From contig NZ_JACJTV010000003.1 of NCBI RefSeq assembly GCF_014698845.1, positions 124,001 through 188,000 on the forward strand: DNA of 64,000 bases, written 5' to 3'. The stretch comes from Coleofasciculus sp. FACHB-1120 (lineage in GTDB: Bacteria > Cyanobacteriota > Cyanobacteriia > Cyanobacteriales > FACHB-T130). Below the pieces are notes generated by a model. The model did no database searches. It saw nothing but the letters and a program-made list of their open reading frames with translations, and had not been told where the DNA came from. Below are positions 44,803 to 54,618 of this stretch, in pieces (the first letter of the stretch is position 1; each line of letters starts with the position of its first letter). The translations under genes were made by a program, and so were the position numbers.

Positions 44803-46890
44803 ATGAACGCTAAAAAATTTCTCTTACCTTTTGTTTTTTTACTGTTGCCTGTTTCTGCAACTGCTCAGACAGAAAATTTAAAAGTTGTTGTTAATAGCAA
44901 CCAGGATGGAGCAGTTAATCCAGATGAGACCTTAACGCTGCGGGAAGCAATTGAGATTGTCAATGGTACATTACCTTTAGATCGTCTTAGTAGCGCCGAA
45001 CAAAGCCTGGTTTCAAGTAATGGTGGTACGGGTTCGCTGATTGCTTTCAATTTGCCGTCAGCAGATACTACCATCCGCCTCGTTGATGTGCTGCCACCAT
45101 TAGCTCGTCCGGGATTAGTTGTTGATGGTACAACTCAACCAGAGTATGACCCCGAAGGGACTGCAACTGCCGAGATCGCAATTCCGATTCCGGTAGTCGC
45201 GATCGCTCCCGCCGCAGATCGAGAAGTCTTCCGGGGCTTAACAGTTGTTGCGGATGGGGTGACAATTCGCGGATTAAGCCTCTACGGTTTCACCTCCCGC
45301 CATCGCGCCACGGCTACCTTGCCACCAGCAGACATTTTTATCGATAATCCTCAGTCTGCTGCGATTAAGGGAGCCGCAAATGGTCAAAAGTTACCAGAGA
45401 ACCGGGAAGGCGAAGCATCACCAGTTTCCAATTCTCCGAAAAATGTAGTCATTGAAAACAACTGGTTAGGGATTTTGCCCGATCAAAGTGTGCCGCAGCA
45501 AACTTCGGCCTTTGGGGTATTTGTCTTTAACAGTTTGGGAACAACCATTCAAAGAAATCGAATTGCCAACCACGATGGCAGCGGGATTATTACCTCTGTT
45601 CAAGCTGAGAATTTGCAGGTAACAGAAAACATTATTGTTGGTAACGGGATTGCGGGAATGCCCGATGCAATTCGCTTAGAAGGAAAGATTGATAAGACAC
45701 GGGTTAGCGCTAACTTGATTTGTGCTAACGATGGTAGTGGCGTCTTTTTATTTAAACCCCAAGGCGCGGCGCAGATTAATAATAACCAAATTATTTATAA
45801 CGGTCGTCGCTTGCGTCGGGCAGCCGTTTACCTGATGGGGAACGATCATCAAGTGATCGAGAACCAAATCGGTCATCAAACCGGACCGGGTGTCGTGGTT
45901 GCATCTTATCCCAAGAGCGATCGCAATCTCATTCAATCCAATCGCTACTTCGATTTAGCCGGTTTGAGCATCGACTTAATCGCTCAACAAAATACAGGTG
46001 TCCAAGATTACCAACGAGGAGATGGTCCCAATCCACCTCGGAATTCGCCAAATCGTCGCTTGGATACGGCTAACTCAGCGATTAATGCCCCCCAGTTCAT
46101 TAGCCGCGAATTTTTTGTACTCGGTAATAAAACGAATCTATCTGGAACTGCCGATCCGGGTTCTCAGGTAACAATTTATCGAGTGGAGGAGAATGCCGAG
46201 ACGCCCTATGCCCCTTTAAGAGAACCGCTGACAACAGGTGCAGTAGATGACGAGGGGAATTTTAGCCTCACACTCGATAATTTACAACCGGGAGATAGAG
46301 TTAGCGCGATCGCGACAGATCCCAAGTACGGCACCTCCGAACCCGCCGCGAATGCCTTAATTTCATCAACAGTCGCTGGTAAACAACAAACAGCGGCAAC
46401 GAATAATCCAGCACCAACAATTCCTCAATGTACCACCGCACCCGCTCCCCCAGTAGTACAGGTGCCGCCGGAAGAACCGCCACCGCCACCGCCAGAACCC
46501 ATCCGCATCCAAGTGCCAACCAACGTCCACTTTGCCCTCGACAAAGCCACGATTAGCCCAGAAAGTGCCAGAATTCTCGATCGAATTACCGAAGTTTTAC
46601 AAGCAAATCCCCCTATCGTGATTGAGCTTCGAGGTCACACCGATCCTCGTGCCAGCGATGCTTATAATCTTGACTTGTCAAATCGGCGAGCGATCGCAGT
46701 GAGAAATTATTTATTACGGCAAGGCATTGCCCCAGAACGCATGACAATTCGCGCTTTGGGTGAATCTCAACCGCGAGTTACTGGAAGAAACCGTCTAGAT
46801 CATGCCCGGAATCGTCGGGTCGAATTTATCTTCAAAGATGCCAGAGGCATCGATCTATTTGTTCAAGAAGAAGATTTGCAGTTGGAGTAA
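44803..46890 (+). CDS. Beta-helix / Ig-like / OmpA C-terminal protein
   Basis: A 695-residue exported protein. The signal peptide is residues 1-21 (FLLPFVFLLLPVSATA). Residues about 140-400 look like right-handed parallel beta-helix rungs (VVIENNWLGILP, TTIQRNRIANHDGSGI, VSANLICANDGSGVFL, QINNNQIIYNG). An Ig-like stretch follows at about 440-515 (LSGTADPGSQVTIYRV). After a Pro-rich hinge (545-565), residues 575-690 are an OmpA-like peptidoglycan-binding domain. Its diaminopimelate-contact residues Asp614 (in RGHTD) and Arg629 (in LSNRRA) are kept at the usual 15-residue spacing, and it ends NRRVEFIF. This predicts a periplasmic anchor to the cell wall. Its place between the barrel and the two DUF11 giants suggests that it tethers the assembly. 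ATG 44803 is clear. Confidence 0.85.
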   Translation: MNAKKFLLPFVFLLLPVSATAQTENLKVVVNSNQDGAVNPDETLTLREAIEIVNGTLPLDRLSSAEQSLVSSNGGTGSLIAFNLPSADTTIRLVDVLPPLARPGLVVDGTTQPEYDPEGTATAEIAIPIPVVAIAPAADREVFRGLTVVADGVTIRGLSLYGFTSRHRATATLPPADIFIDNPQSAAIKGAANGQKLPENREGEASPVSNSPKNVVIENNWLGILPDQSVPQQTSAFGVFVFNSLGTTIQRNRIANHDGSGIITSVQAENLQVTENIIVGNGIAGMPDAIRLEGKIDKTRVSANLICANDGSGVFLFKPQGAAQINNNQIIYNGRRLRRAAVYLMGNDHQVIENQIGHQTGPGVVVASYPKSDRNLIQSNRYFDLAGLSIDLIAQQNTGVQDYQRGDGPNPPRNSPNRRLDTANSAINAPQFISREFFVLGNKTNLSGTADPGSQVTIYRVEENAETPYAPLREPLTTGAVDDEGNFSLTLDNLQPGDRVSAIATDPKYGTSEPAANALISSTVAGKQQTAATNNPAPTIPQCTTAPAPPVVQVPPEEPPPPPPEPIRIQVPTNVHFALDKATISPESARILDRITEVLQANPPIVIELRGHTDPRASDAYNLDLSNRRAIAVRNYLLRQGIAPERMTIRALGESQPRVTGRNRLDHARNRRVEFIFKDARGIDLFVQEEDLQLE

Positions 46891-46950
46891 GAATCGTTAC
46901 CCATTGCTCTCTAACCGCCATTAACCCGTTATCTGTTCCCTCCCATCTTG

Positions 46951-49900
46951 ATGTCTTCACCCCTAGCGAGAGAAAGCAGAGTGAGTTCGCCGTTAAAATC
47001 CCAACATTTGCAAAAAATTAGCGCCTCCGTTAGCCGTTGGAGTTGTCGCTTCGGCAGCCTTGCCCTATCCATTTGCGCGATTAGCGGTTGGACTCAAGCG
47101 GCATTTGCTGAAGGCAGTCGCGAACTGACCGATAACCCAGGCTATCGCCCTTACTTGGAATATTATCAAAACGCTCCTTTTCTGGGTACTCCTATACCGC
47201 GTCGAAGTCGAATTAGAGTTTTCGCTAATCCAGGGGAAACCATCTATCTTGGTTCCAGTGCCGTTGGTGTTGGAGTTGGCGAGATCAGATATAGACCGCC
47301 CAATAGCACTACTTTTACTTCTTGTGGTGCAGGTATCGGAAAGATCGTCAACCGAGCGCAAGAGGTTGCAGGTCCAGCGCCCCTCAATCCCGCAGGCTAC
47401 ACTCCCTGTACAATTACAGCGGCCCAGACTGCCGCAACAGGAGCAGGAATTTGGGAAATTGATTTTGTCAGCCCAAATCCTACTAATGCTGCTATCAATA
47501 GCAACCCGCCCCCGGTTCTTGCCCAAGCTAACTGGACTCAGCCCAATCTGGGTGTGGTGACAGCTTGGGATGTCACCGTCGTCAATGGAAATACCCCTAT
47601 CCCCGGTCGAGCTTATGCAAATTATTTGTCTCTCAATTTGGGAGCTAATAAGCCAGCAGAGTTGCGTTCCGAAGCCATTATTCTCACCGATGAAGGCTAT
47701 CTGTACCGAATCGACCTGAATGGTATCGATCCCTTTGGATTTATCTTTTTCGCGAATAACAAAGGTTTCACACCAACTCCAAACGGCGGTCCAATTTACC
47801 AATCCGTTCCACTTGCAGGAAGTAACGTATATAACCCGGATCAGCCAGATTTCGGGACGGATGTCACCTATAAAATCTTCTTTAACCAACCCAGTTCTAC
47901 CCTGCCGCTGCAAGCACCCATAACTCCAGCCAGTGGTGGTCAGACATGGCTACTGACGCCAGCCGTGGCACCTCCTACTCCCACTGATTTTAAATTTATA
48001 GGTACAGAGGGGACTAACAATCAAGCTGGTACTACTGACCCCTTGGGAGGTACTTTCAGCTTTAATACACCTGCACAGGGCAGTTACAGAGTTGTTCTCG
48101 ATCTCAACCAAGACAGTATATACGGCAATGCCAACGATCGCGTACTGGTTGGTGTAGCAGAATCTGGGTTCAACACTGTACCTTGGGATGGCTTAGATGC
48201 CAATGGAGTGAATGTTTCTGCTAGCAATATCCCTTACGGAGCGCAAATTGTACTCAGTGCAGGTGAAATTCATTTTCCCTTTCTAGACCCAGAAAACAAC
48301 CCCGAAGGTCTAATTATCCAGCGGCTCAATGAGCCAGCTGCGCCAACACTACCGGCTCCCAATCCTTTTGAGGTGTACTATAACGACGCTCCTTTAACCA
48401 ATAATCAACAGGTTGCCGGAGCACCTACTCCTGTGAACGCTCTGGGAGGGGTTTCTAGTATTAATGGCGCTCATGGGTTTACTAACCTCTTTGGTAATGA
48501 CAGAGGTATTGATACCTGGACATACTACCCATCTACAGTGACGGCTCTTCAAACAGGCATCACTGTGTCACAAGCCGATCTGCAAATTCAAAAAACCTTG
48601 GTGACTAACCCAGTCGTTGCAGGTAGTCCCATTACCTACACTATTACTGTTACCAATAACGGCCCCTCTAATGTAACTGGAGCAACGGTGACAGACAACG
48701 TCCCCTCTCAGATTACTGGAGTCACTTGGACTTGTGCCATTACTACGGGCACTGGTAGTTGCGGACAAGCTAGCGGTACGGGAAATGCTATTAACACTAC
48801 AGTCAATCTCAATAATGGAGCTGTTGCCACCTATACCGTAACTGGTGCCATCTCTCCGATTGCACCATCTGAGCAATTGAACAATACGGCAACAGTCACG
48901 CGACCGAAGGATGTGACCGATCCCAATCCTGACAACAACACATCAAGCACTACGACTACCATTCAACCGAACCCAGTTACGCCTACTGGCATCAAATCAG
49001 TTCGTCTGTCCAACGACGCAGATGCTAGCGGTTCCGTGACGACTGGGGATACTGTTGAATACACCATCACCTACTTTAATGGTGCCCCTACTCCAGTCAC
49101 CAACTTGCTAGTGACTGACAGCATCGACAGCAGTAAGTTGAGTTTCGTCCCTGGCAGTTACAGCTTTACCGCCTCCGGCGCTGGAACGACAGTGACAGGA
49201 AACCCGAATTTCAATGGCACAACTGACCAGAACCTTACTAATCCAACATCTTTGGGAACGTTGGGTGGAAATGGTTCTCAGGTGGTTATTAAGTTTCAAG
49301 CAGTTATCACAGCGCCAGCTGGTACGCAGATTCTCAACCAAGCTACTGCTACATCCGCAGGAGGAACCGTTGATTTATCTGTCACTGATGCTTTACAAAA
49401 CGATGGTGACTTGCCTCAAGTCATAGATGACGGTAATAACCAGGGGAACCTTCCTAATCCTGCGGATGATGAACCGACTGTAGTTAACGTAGGCGGATCT
49501 CCTGGGAACGCGAATCTGCGTTTGGTGAAGCGAATTACATCTGTGACTAGAAACGGTGCGCTGCTGAATGGGATTAACTTCAATAGTTTTGTAGATGACC
49601 CAAACAGTGACGATGACAATGCAGCTGGTTGGTCACAACTATCACCAATAGGAGTTTCCACCATAGCGGCTGAAACAGCTTTGAGAAGCGGTGATGAAGT
49701 CGAGTACACTATTTATCTTCTCTCTGATGGAACTGCCCCAGCGAACAATGTCAGATTCTGCGATCCGATTCCAGCAGGGACAACCTTTATTGCCGATAGT
49801 TTTGGTTCGGGTGCAGGAATTTCGGTGAATCGTGCTGGAACAATTGCCCCCCGGACTAATGCTTTAGATGCCGATGAAGGGACATTTCTCGCGCCGCTTG

Positions 49901-50034
49901 CTCCTTTGCCTGCGGGCAATGCTTGCCCCAATCAAAATAATGCTGACGGAGCAGTAATTGTGAATTTAGGCAATATTTCTAATGCAACGGGTAGTAATTA
50001 TGGTTTTACCCGCTTCCGCGTCAAAATAAACTAA
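46951..50034 (+). CDS. Large DUF11 surface protein A
   Basis: An exported protein of 1027 residues. A long signal peptide ends near AAFA (residue 53). Residues about 60-540 form a unique N-terminal part (NPGYRPYLEYY, YANYLSLNLGANKPAELRS, FNTVPWDGLDANG) that may be adhesive. Residues about 545-660 are a standard DUF11 domain (ADLQIQKTLVTNPVVAGSPI). A second module, GIKSVRLSNDADASGSVTTG, carries an EF-hand-like loop (49015-49050). The last 173 residues (49513-50034) form a module shared with the next gene and ending RFRVKIN. TTG 46948 is in frame one codon before ATG 46951; ATG is used. It follows the OmpA gene by 60 bases, so it is probably in the same operon. Function unknown; surface structure is inferred. 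Confidence 0.8.
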   Translation: MSSPLARESRVSSPLKSQHLQKISASVSRWSCRFGSLALSICAISGWTQAAFAEGSRELTDNPGYRPYLEYYQNAPFLGTPIPRRSRIRVFANPGETIYLGSSAVGVGVGEIRYRPPNSTTFTSCGAGIGKIVNRAQEVAGPAPLNPAGYTPCTITAAQTAATGAGIWEIDFVSPNPTNAAINSNPPPVLAQANWTQPNLGVVTAWDVTVVNGNTPIPGRAYANYLSLNLGANKPAELRSEAIILTDEGYLYRIDLNGIDPFGFIFFANNKGFTPTPNGGPIYQSVPLAGSNVYNPDQPDFGTDVTYKIFFNQPSSTLPLQAPITPASGGQTWLLTPAVAPPTPTDFKFIGTEGTNNQAGTTDPLGGTFSFNTPAQGSYRVVLDLNQDSIYGNANDRVLVGVAESGFNTVPWDGLDANGVNVSASNIPYGAQIVLSAGEIHFPFLDPENNPEGLIIQRLNEPAAPTLPAPNPFEVYYNDAPLTNNQQVAGAPTPVNALGGVSSINGAHGFTNLFGNDRGIDTWTYYPSTVTALQTGITVSQADLQIQKTLVTNPVVAGSPITYTITVTNNGPSNVTGATVTDNVPSQITGVTWTCAITTGTGSCGQASGTGNAINTTVNLNNGAVATYTVTGAISPIAPSEQLNNTATVTRPKDVTDPNPDNNTSSTTTTIQPNPVTPTGIKSVRLSNDADASGSVTTGDTVEYTITYFNGAPTPVTNLLVTDSIDSSKLSFVPGSYSFTASGAGTTVTGNPNFNGTTDQNLTNPTSLGTLGGNGSQVVIKFQAVITAPAGTQILNQATATSAGGTVDLSVTDALQNDGDLPQVIDDGNNQGNLPNPADDEPTVVNVGGSPGNANLRLVKRITSVTRNGALLNGINFNSFVDDPNSDDDNAAGWSQLSPIGVSTIAAETALRSGDEVEYTIYLLSDGTAPANNVRFCDPIPAGTTFIADSFGSGAGISVNRAGTIAPRTNALDADEGTFLAPLAPLPAGNACPNQNNADGAVIVNLGNISNATGSNYGFTRFRVKIN

Positions 50035-50501
50035 TCTTTATTGACTACGTTTATAACAAGCTTGATGGTGTTTTAACCAAGTTGATTTAACAAAAGTAAA
50101 AATGAGAACAAGGTTTGACGAATAGCCTTCTTACCCGCCTATATTTATGTATTTCTATGTAGCGGTAGATGGTAGTGCTTTTGGAGGCAATTGACGTTCT
50201 GATGGCTTGAACGATAGTTAGAAAAATAGGTGTGTGACAGCAGCTTTTGCAAATAGCGATCGCCATCTCGCCCTATTTAAACCATTCTGTGGCGTTCTAC
50301 GCTTGAGGCGCAACCTGCTCGTTCGGCGGAATATTGAGTAATTCACTTTTTGCAACGCTTGTCAACTATTTAAACAATGGGAAGTAGCTAAGGCGCTCGC
50401 TCTTCTTAGCTACTCAAATATACATCTACCTATAGAGATATCTACACCCTTAATGCAATAATTTTATATTTCCAAGTAATTTATTCTTAAAAACTATAAT
50501 T
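50035..50501. other. Intergenic region between the two large DUF11 genes
   Basis: 467 bases without a credible ORF. A hairpin lies at 50383-50414 (AGTAGCTAAG with CTTAGCTACT). The leader just before ATG 50502 is very AT-rich. The gap makes an independent promoter for the last gene likely. Confidence 0.5.
50383..50414. repeat. 10-bp hairpin upstream of DUF11 protein B gene
   Basis: AGTAGCTAAG (50383-50392) pairs perfectly with CTTAGCTACT (50405-50414) over a 12-nt loop, about 90 bases before the next start codon. It may be a terminator of the upstream genes or a leader element. Confidence 0.45.
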
Positions 50502-53500
50502 ATGCAGATGTTCTTCAAGCACTCTCAGGAAGGGCAAGGACAGAAAATAGAGGATAGAAGAAACTTCTCTTCCTTATATAACTCTCTTTTATTTCTCTTC
50601 CCAAGCGTCACTTTAGTTGCTGCTTTAGTTTGTTACTCTACTGCTGCCCAAGCGCAGACTACTACACTCCCGTCTTCATCAGGACTCAACTTTCAAACCA
50701 GTGGCCCGTCTCGCCCGGCTGGTATTGGTGACTGGTACACTACGGCGACAAGTAATAGTCCCGACCGGCTTCATCGCTTCGCTGTTGACATCACGCAAGC
50801 CATGATTACTGCTGGGGGTGGCAGCGTCACTATTACGATCAACGATGCAGAGAGTAACGGAGTATTAGATGAAATTAATAGTGGTGCTATAGGAGCCGTT
50901 ACTTGCACAACTCTACCTAGCACTTGCGACCCAACTCGTTTTGAGCTACGCACTCTAGATGGGGTAACAGTTCTCCAAACTCAAACAGTAGGAGGGACTA
51001 CTGGAAATAACGCGCCTAACAACACGCCTGTCACTTTTACTGTTACTCAACCTGGCACGTACCAAGTTACCAGCGTAACTGGTGCAGGCCCAATATTTGG
51101 GATTAACACTGCTAGCCTCAACAATGACGATAACGGATTCTCAATTAGCGTTCCAACCTTTGGTCTTCCCCAAGGCCAACAAGCATTAATTGGTCAGTTC
51201 CAAGGTACGGTTCAGCAAAATACTGGGAGTGCCTTAAATGTCCCGCTCTATTTTCTTGTCGATCCAGGAACAATTAGTCTGTCCTTGCGGAATTTCGATC
51301 TAGATGAAGGTGGAAGCATTACCTATACTCGTCCCACTGGCGGGACAATCTCAGGCACAGAATCGGATGATGCTGAATGGAATGGTAGTAACACCTTAGA
51401 CCCTATCCCTGGCAGTACTGGCGACAACTTTGCGGTGTCAGCTCTAACTGCTACTGGCGGTGATGCTGGGATATGGGGTTTGACAGTTGCAGGGTTTACA
51501 AATAATAACCAAACACTCTTTCAAGCGGCAGGAAATTTAGGTACCTTACCTCTTTTCGATAAACCTCCAACTAGAGCGGGTAATTTTGTAATTACGCCTA
51601 GCACTACACTGGAAACTACAATTGGCAACGAAGTTTGTCACCCATTTACTGTTACCAATAACTTTTTTACAACTGACATAATTAATCTAAACCTTACAGG
51701 AACAAACCCTAATTATGTAGCGCAATTTCGGGATGCCGCTACAGGTCTGCCCTTGACCGATACAGATGGCGATGAGTTACTTGATACGGGAATTTTAAAC
51801 CCAGGACAAACTAAATCTTATAATCTGTGCGTGACACCAGGTGCAGGAGCGACTGCGCCCGATGTCAGCCAAATTCGGGCAACCTCTTTTATGGATAGAA
51901 AGGTCGATCCGAATGGTTACCAAACCAGGGAACAGTTCGTCACCAAAACGACTACAATCCCCACTCCACCTGTCGTCACTGGTACAAAATCCGTCGCCCT
52001 GGCAATAGATGCGGATGGGTCAGGTTCGGTGACAGGAGGCGATCGCATTCGCTATACAATTACCTACACCAACACAGGCCCATCTGCTGCTACTAATTTT
52101 CAAATAGTCGATACTCTCCCTGTTGGGTTAACCCTATTTGGCACACCCACTGTCACCCCCGCGGGACCAGGTACCAATGCCAGTGTAAATACCGCTTACA
52201 ATGGTGCTAGTGTAAATACTCTACTCAATCCCGAGGCAGTGCTAGCACCCAGTGGCACAATTACTGTTACCGTAGAGGCTACTGTTGGCAGCGGTGTTAC
52301 GGGCAACTTATTCAACCAAGCTACTGCCTCTTCAAATACCCCTGGTTTCCCGCCTGGTGGAGTGCCTACTGATGCCACCACTCCGCAAGGAAACATCGAT
52401 CAGTCCCCATACCCAAATCAAGGTTCTCCAAGCACGCCAACGGGTATCACGGTCGGCTCAGCTCCCGTACCACTTGCCAACAAATCCGTCCGCTTTGTCA
52501 AAGACAACGACGGGACTCAAACACTCACCATCGGTGATGACCTTCAGTACACCATTATTGTCAGAAATCCTACTAACACCCCCATCAATAACTTAGTTGT
52601 TAGCGATGTGATTCCTGTCCAATTGCTAGTAGTAAAAAATAGCATTACCATTTCTGGAGGTTTTACAGCCGCTTCTAGCTTGCCTAACAATGATTTCAAT
52701 GGCACGGGGAACCCTATTGTATTGACCAATCCCGGAACCCTGGCAGCAAATTCCACCGTGACTCTTACCTTCAACGCCCGAATCCTACCCGGATCTGCTA
52801 GCCCGATTACTAACCAAGGAAGGGTAAATTATGCAGGCGATAATGGCAATCCTGTACTTACTGATGCCAGTGACAGCACTAATCCGACTGCACCTGGTTC
52901 TAACAACAATCCGGGCGATCCTGGTGTAGGTACGGGCAACAATGTCAGCCAGCCCACTGGCGGCCCTAATGACCCGACTATCATCAAATTTATTAGCCCG
53001 TTTGAACCTAGCGGAACTAAATCTGTACGTCTATTCACGGATGCCGATAACAATGGTGTTTTAACTACTAACGATGTGGTGGAATACACCGTTACCTATA
53101 CGAACTCCAATCCCAGCACCGTTATTACTAACTTTCTAGCAACTGACCCTCTCCCCAGTAGCTTAGCCTTTGTTCCTGGCAGTTATAGTTTTACTTTTTC
53201 TGGAAATGGGACAACAGTAACAGGGAACTCCAATTACAACGGCACAACTGACACGAATCTCACTAATGCTAACCCTTCAGGGGCGCTGGGTTCAGGCGGC
53301 GGTCAGGTGGTCATCAAGTTTCGTGCTCGGGTGACGGCGGGAGCGAATACGACGATTACCAACCAAGCTAGTGCAACATCAGTGGGAGGATTGAGTCCTT
53401 CGATTACAGATGCGGTGGCAGGTCCAAGCGATTTGCCGCAGGGATTGGATGATGGGACTAATCAGGGGAACTTGGGACCTACAGGGGATGATGACCCAAC

Positions 53501-54545
53501 ATTACTGAGTGTGGTGGCAACGCCCATCGTTTCCGGAACAAAATCCGTCGCCCTGGCAACAGATGCGGATGGGACGGGTTCGGTGACACCGGGTGATCGC
53601 GTCCGCTATACCATTATTTATACGAACACGGGGTCTGGTGCCGCTAACGAGTTCCAGATTACAGATGCTTTACCGACTGGACTGACTCTGGCTGTAACAC
53701 CCACCGTTACGGTTGCTGGAACGGGCAGCAGTGCTGCGATTAATACAGCTTATAACGGTGTTAGCATCAATACCCTACTCGCTGCTGGAGCCGTTTTAGC
53801 ACCGAATGGCACGATCACCGTCACTGTGGATGCCACCGTTGGCAGTGGAGTCACTGGCAACTTATTCAATCAAGCTACTGCCACCTCTACAACCCCCGGT
53901 TTTCCATCTGGAGGAGTGCCTACCGATGCTAACACTCCATCTGGCAGCATTAATCAAGCGCCCTATGGAGATACTGGTTCTGCTGACAAGACTGGCTTGA
54001 CGATTGCTGCTTCTGGAGTCCCGCGTCTGCGTTTGGTGAAGCGAATTACCAATGCAACGAGAAATAGTATTCCGGTTAGTGGGATTAATTTTGGCAGCTT
54101 TCTAAATGAACCCAATGACACCAATGATGATGCTTCGGGCTTTTCTCAACTATCTCCCATTGGAGTTACTAAAATACCATCAGAGAATGCCTTGACTAGC
54201 GGCGATGAAGTTGAATACACCATCTACTTCTTATCTGATGGTGGTAGCCCAGTCAATAATGTCAGATTCTGTGACGCGATTCCATCGGGGACAACGTTTA
54301 TCGCCAATAGTTTTGGTTCAGGTAGCGGGATTTCGCTGAATCGCGCGGGAACGGTTACTAACTCAACGAATGCTTCAGATACAGACGCTGGAGGATTCTT
54401 ATCACCTTTAGCTCCATTGCCTACAGGAAATGCTTGCTCTACTCAAACCAATCCGGATGGGTCGGTTATTGTAAATTTGGGTGATGTTTCTAATGTTGCT
54501 GGTAGTAACTTTGGTTTTATCCGTTTCCGCGTCAAAATCAATTAA
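50502..54545 (+). CDS. Large DUF11 surface protein B, multi-module
   Basis: An exported protein of 1347 residues. The hydrophobic segment LLFLFPSVTLVAALVCYSTAAQA is the signal peptide. The N-terminal part (to about residue 485) is unlike protein A and includes an Asp-rich stretch, LTDTDGDELLDTG. Then come four modules starting TKSVALAIDADGSGS, NKSVRFVKDNDGT, TKSVRLFTDADNNGV and TKSVALATDADGTGS, each followed by DUF11-type strands (TYTNTGP, DTLPVGL). Each has a 12-residue Asp/Gly loop at its head. Modules 1 and 4 are near-copies; module 3 matches one in protein A. The last 173 residues match the end of protein A. It closes the five-gene locus. Likely an extracellular, calcium-stabilised fibre or layer protein; that is inference. 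Confidence 0.8.
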   Translation: MQMFFKHSQEGQGQKIEDRRNFSSLYNSLLFLFPSVTLVAALVCYSTAAQAQTTTLPSSSGLNFQTSGPSRPAGIGDWYTTATSNSPDRLHRFAVDITQAMITAGGGSVTITINDAESNGVLDEINSGAIGAVTCTTLPSTCDPTRFELRTLDGVTVLQTQTVGGTTGNNAPNNTPVTFTVTQPGTYQVTSVTGAGPIFGINTASLNNDDNGFSISVPTFGLPQGQQALIGQFQGTVQQNTGSALNVPLYFLVDPGTISLSLRNFDLDEGGSITYTRPTGGTISGTESDDAEWNGSNTLDPIPGSTGDNFAVSALTATGGDAGIWGLTVAGFTNNNQTLFQAAGNLGTLPLFDKPPTRAGNFVITPSTTLETTIGNEVCHPFTVTNNFFTTDIINLNLTGTNPNYVAQFRDAATGLPLTDTDGDELLDTGILNPGQTKSYNLCVTPGAGATAPDVSQIRATSFMDRKVDPNGYQTREQFVTKTTTIPTPPVVTGTKSVALAIDADGSGSVTGGDRIRYTITYTNTGPSAATNFQIVDTLPVGLTLFGTPTVTPAGPGTNASVNTAYNGASVNTLLNPEAVLAPSGTITVTVEATVGSGVTGNLFNQATASSNTPGFPPGGVPTDATTPQGNIDQSPYPNQGSPSTPTGITVGSAPVPLANKSVRFVKDNDGTQTLTIGDDLQYTIIVRNPTNTPINNLVVSDVIPVQLLVVKNSITISGGFTAASSLPNNDFNGTGNPIVLTNPGTLAANSTVTLTFNARILPGSASPITNQGRVNYAGDNGNPVLTDASDSTNPTAPGSNNNPGDPGVGTGNNVSQPTGGPNDPTIIKFISPFEPSGTKSVRLFTDADNNGVLTTNDVVEYTVTYTNSNPSTVITNFLATDPLPSSLAFVPGSYSFTFSGNGTTVTGNSNYNGTTDTNLTNANPSGALGSGGGQVVIKFRARVTAGANTTITNQASATSVGGLSPSITDAVAGPSDLPQGLDDGTNQGNLGPTGDDDPTLLSVVATPIVSGTKSVALATDADGTGSVTPGDRVRYTIIYTNTGSGAANEFQITDALPTGLTLAVTPTVTVAGTGSSAAINTAYNGVSINTLLAAGAVLAPNGTITVTVDATVGSGVTGNLFNQATATSTTPGFPSGGVPTDANTPSGSINQAPYGDTGSADKTGLTIAASGVPRLRLVKRITNATRNSIPVSGINFGSFLNEPNDTNDDASGFSQLSPIGVTKIPSENALTSGDEVEYTIYFLSDGGSPVNNVRFCDAIPSGTTFIANSFGSGSGISLNRAGTVTNSTNASDTDAGGFLSPLAPLPTGNACSTQTNPDGSVIVNLGDVSNVAGSNFGFIRFRVKIN

Positions 54546-54618
54546 TAGGAAATGGGTAATCGGTCATCAAAATGAACAATTATCCATTCCCTATTCCTCA
54601 TTCCCAACACCCTGATTT

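Noticed and set aside
47065-47913. 282-residue minus-strand ORF across DUF11 protein A
   Set aside because: It is the complementary reading of a clearly coding, signal-peptide-bearing frame; its composition is irregular (Cys/Ser/Ile-rich).
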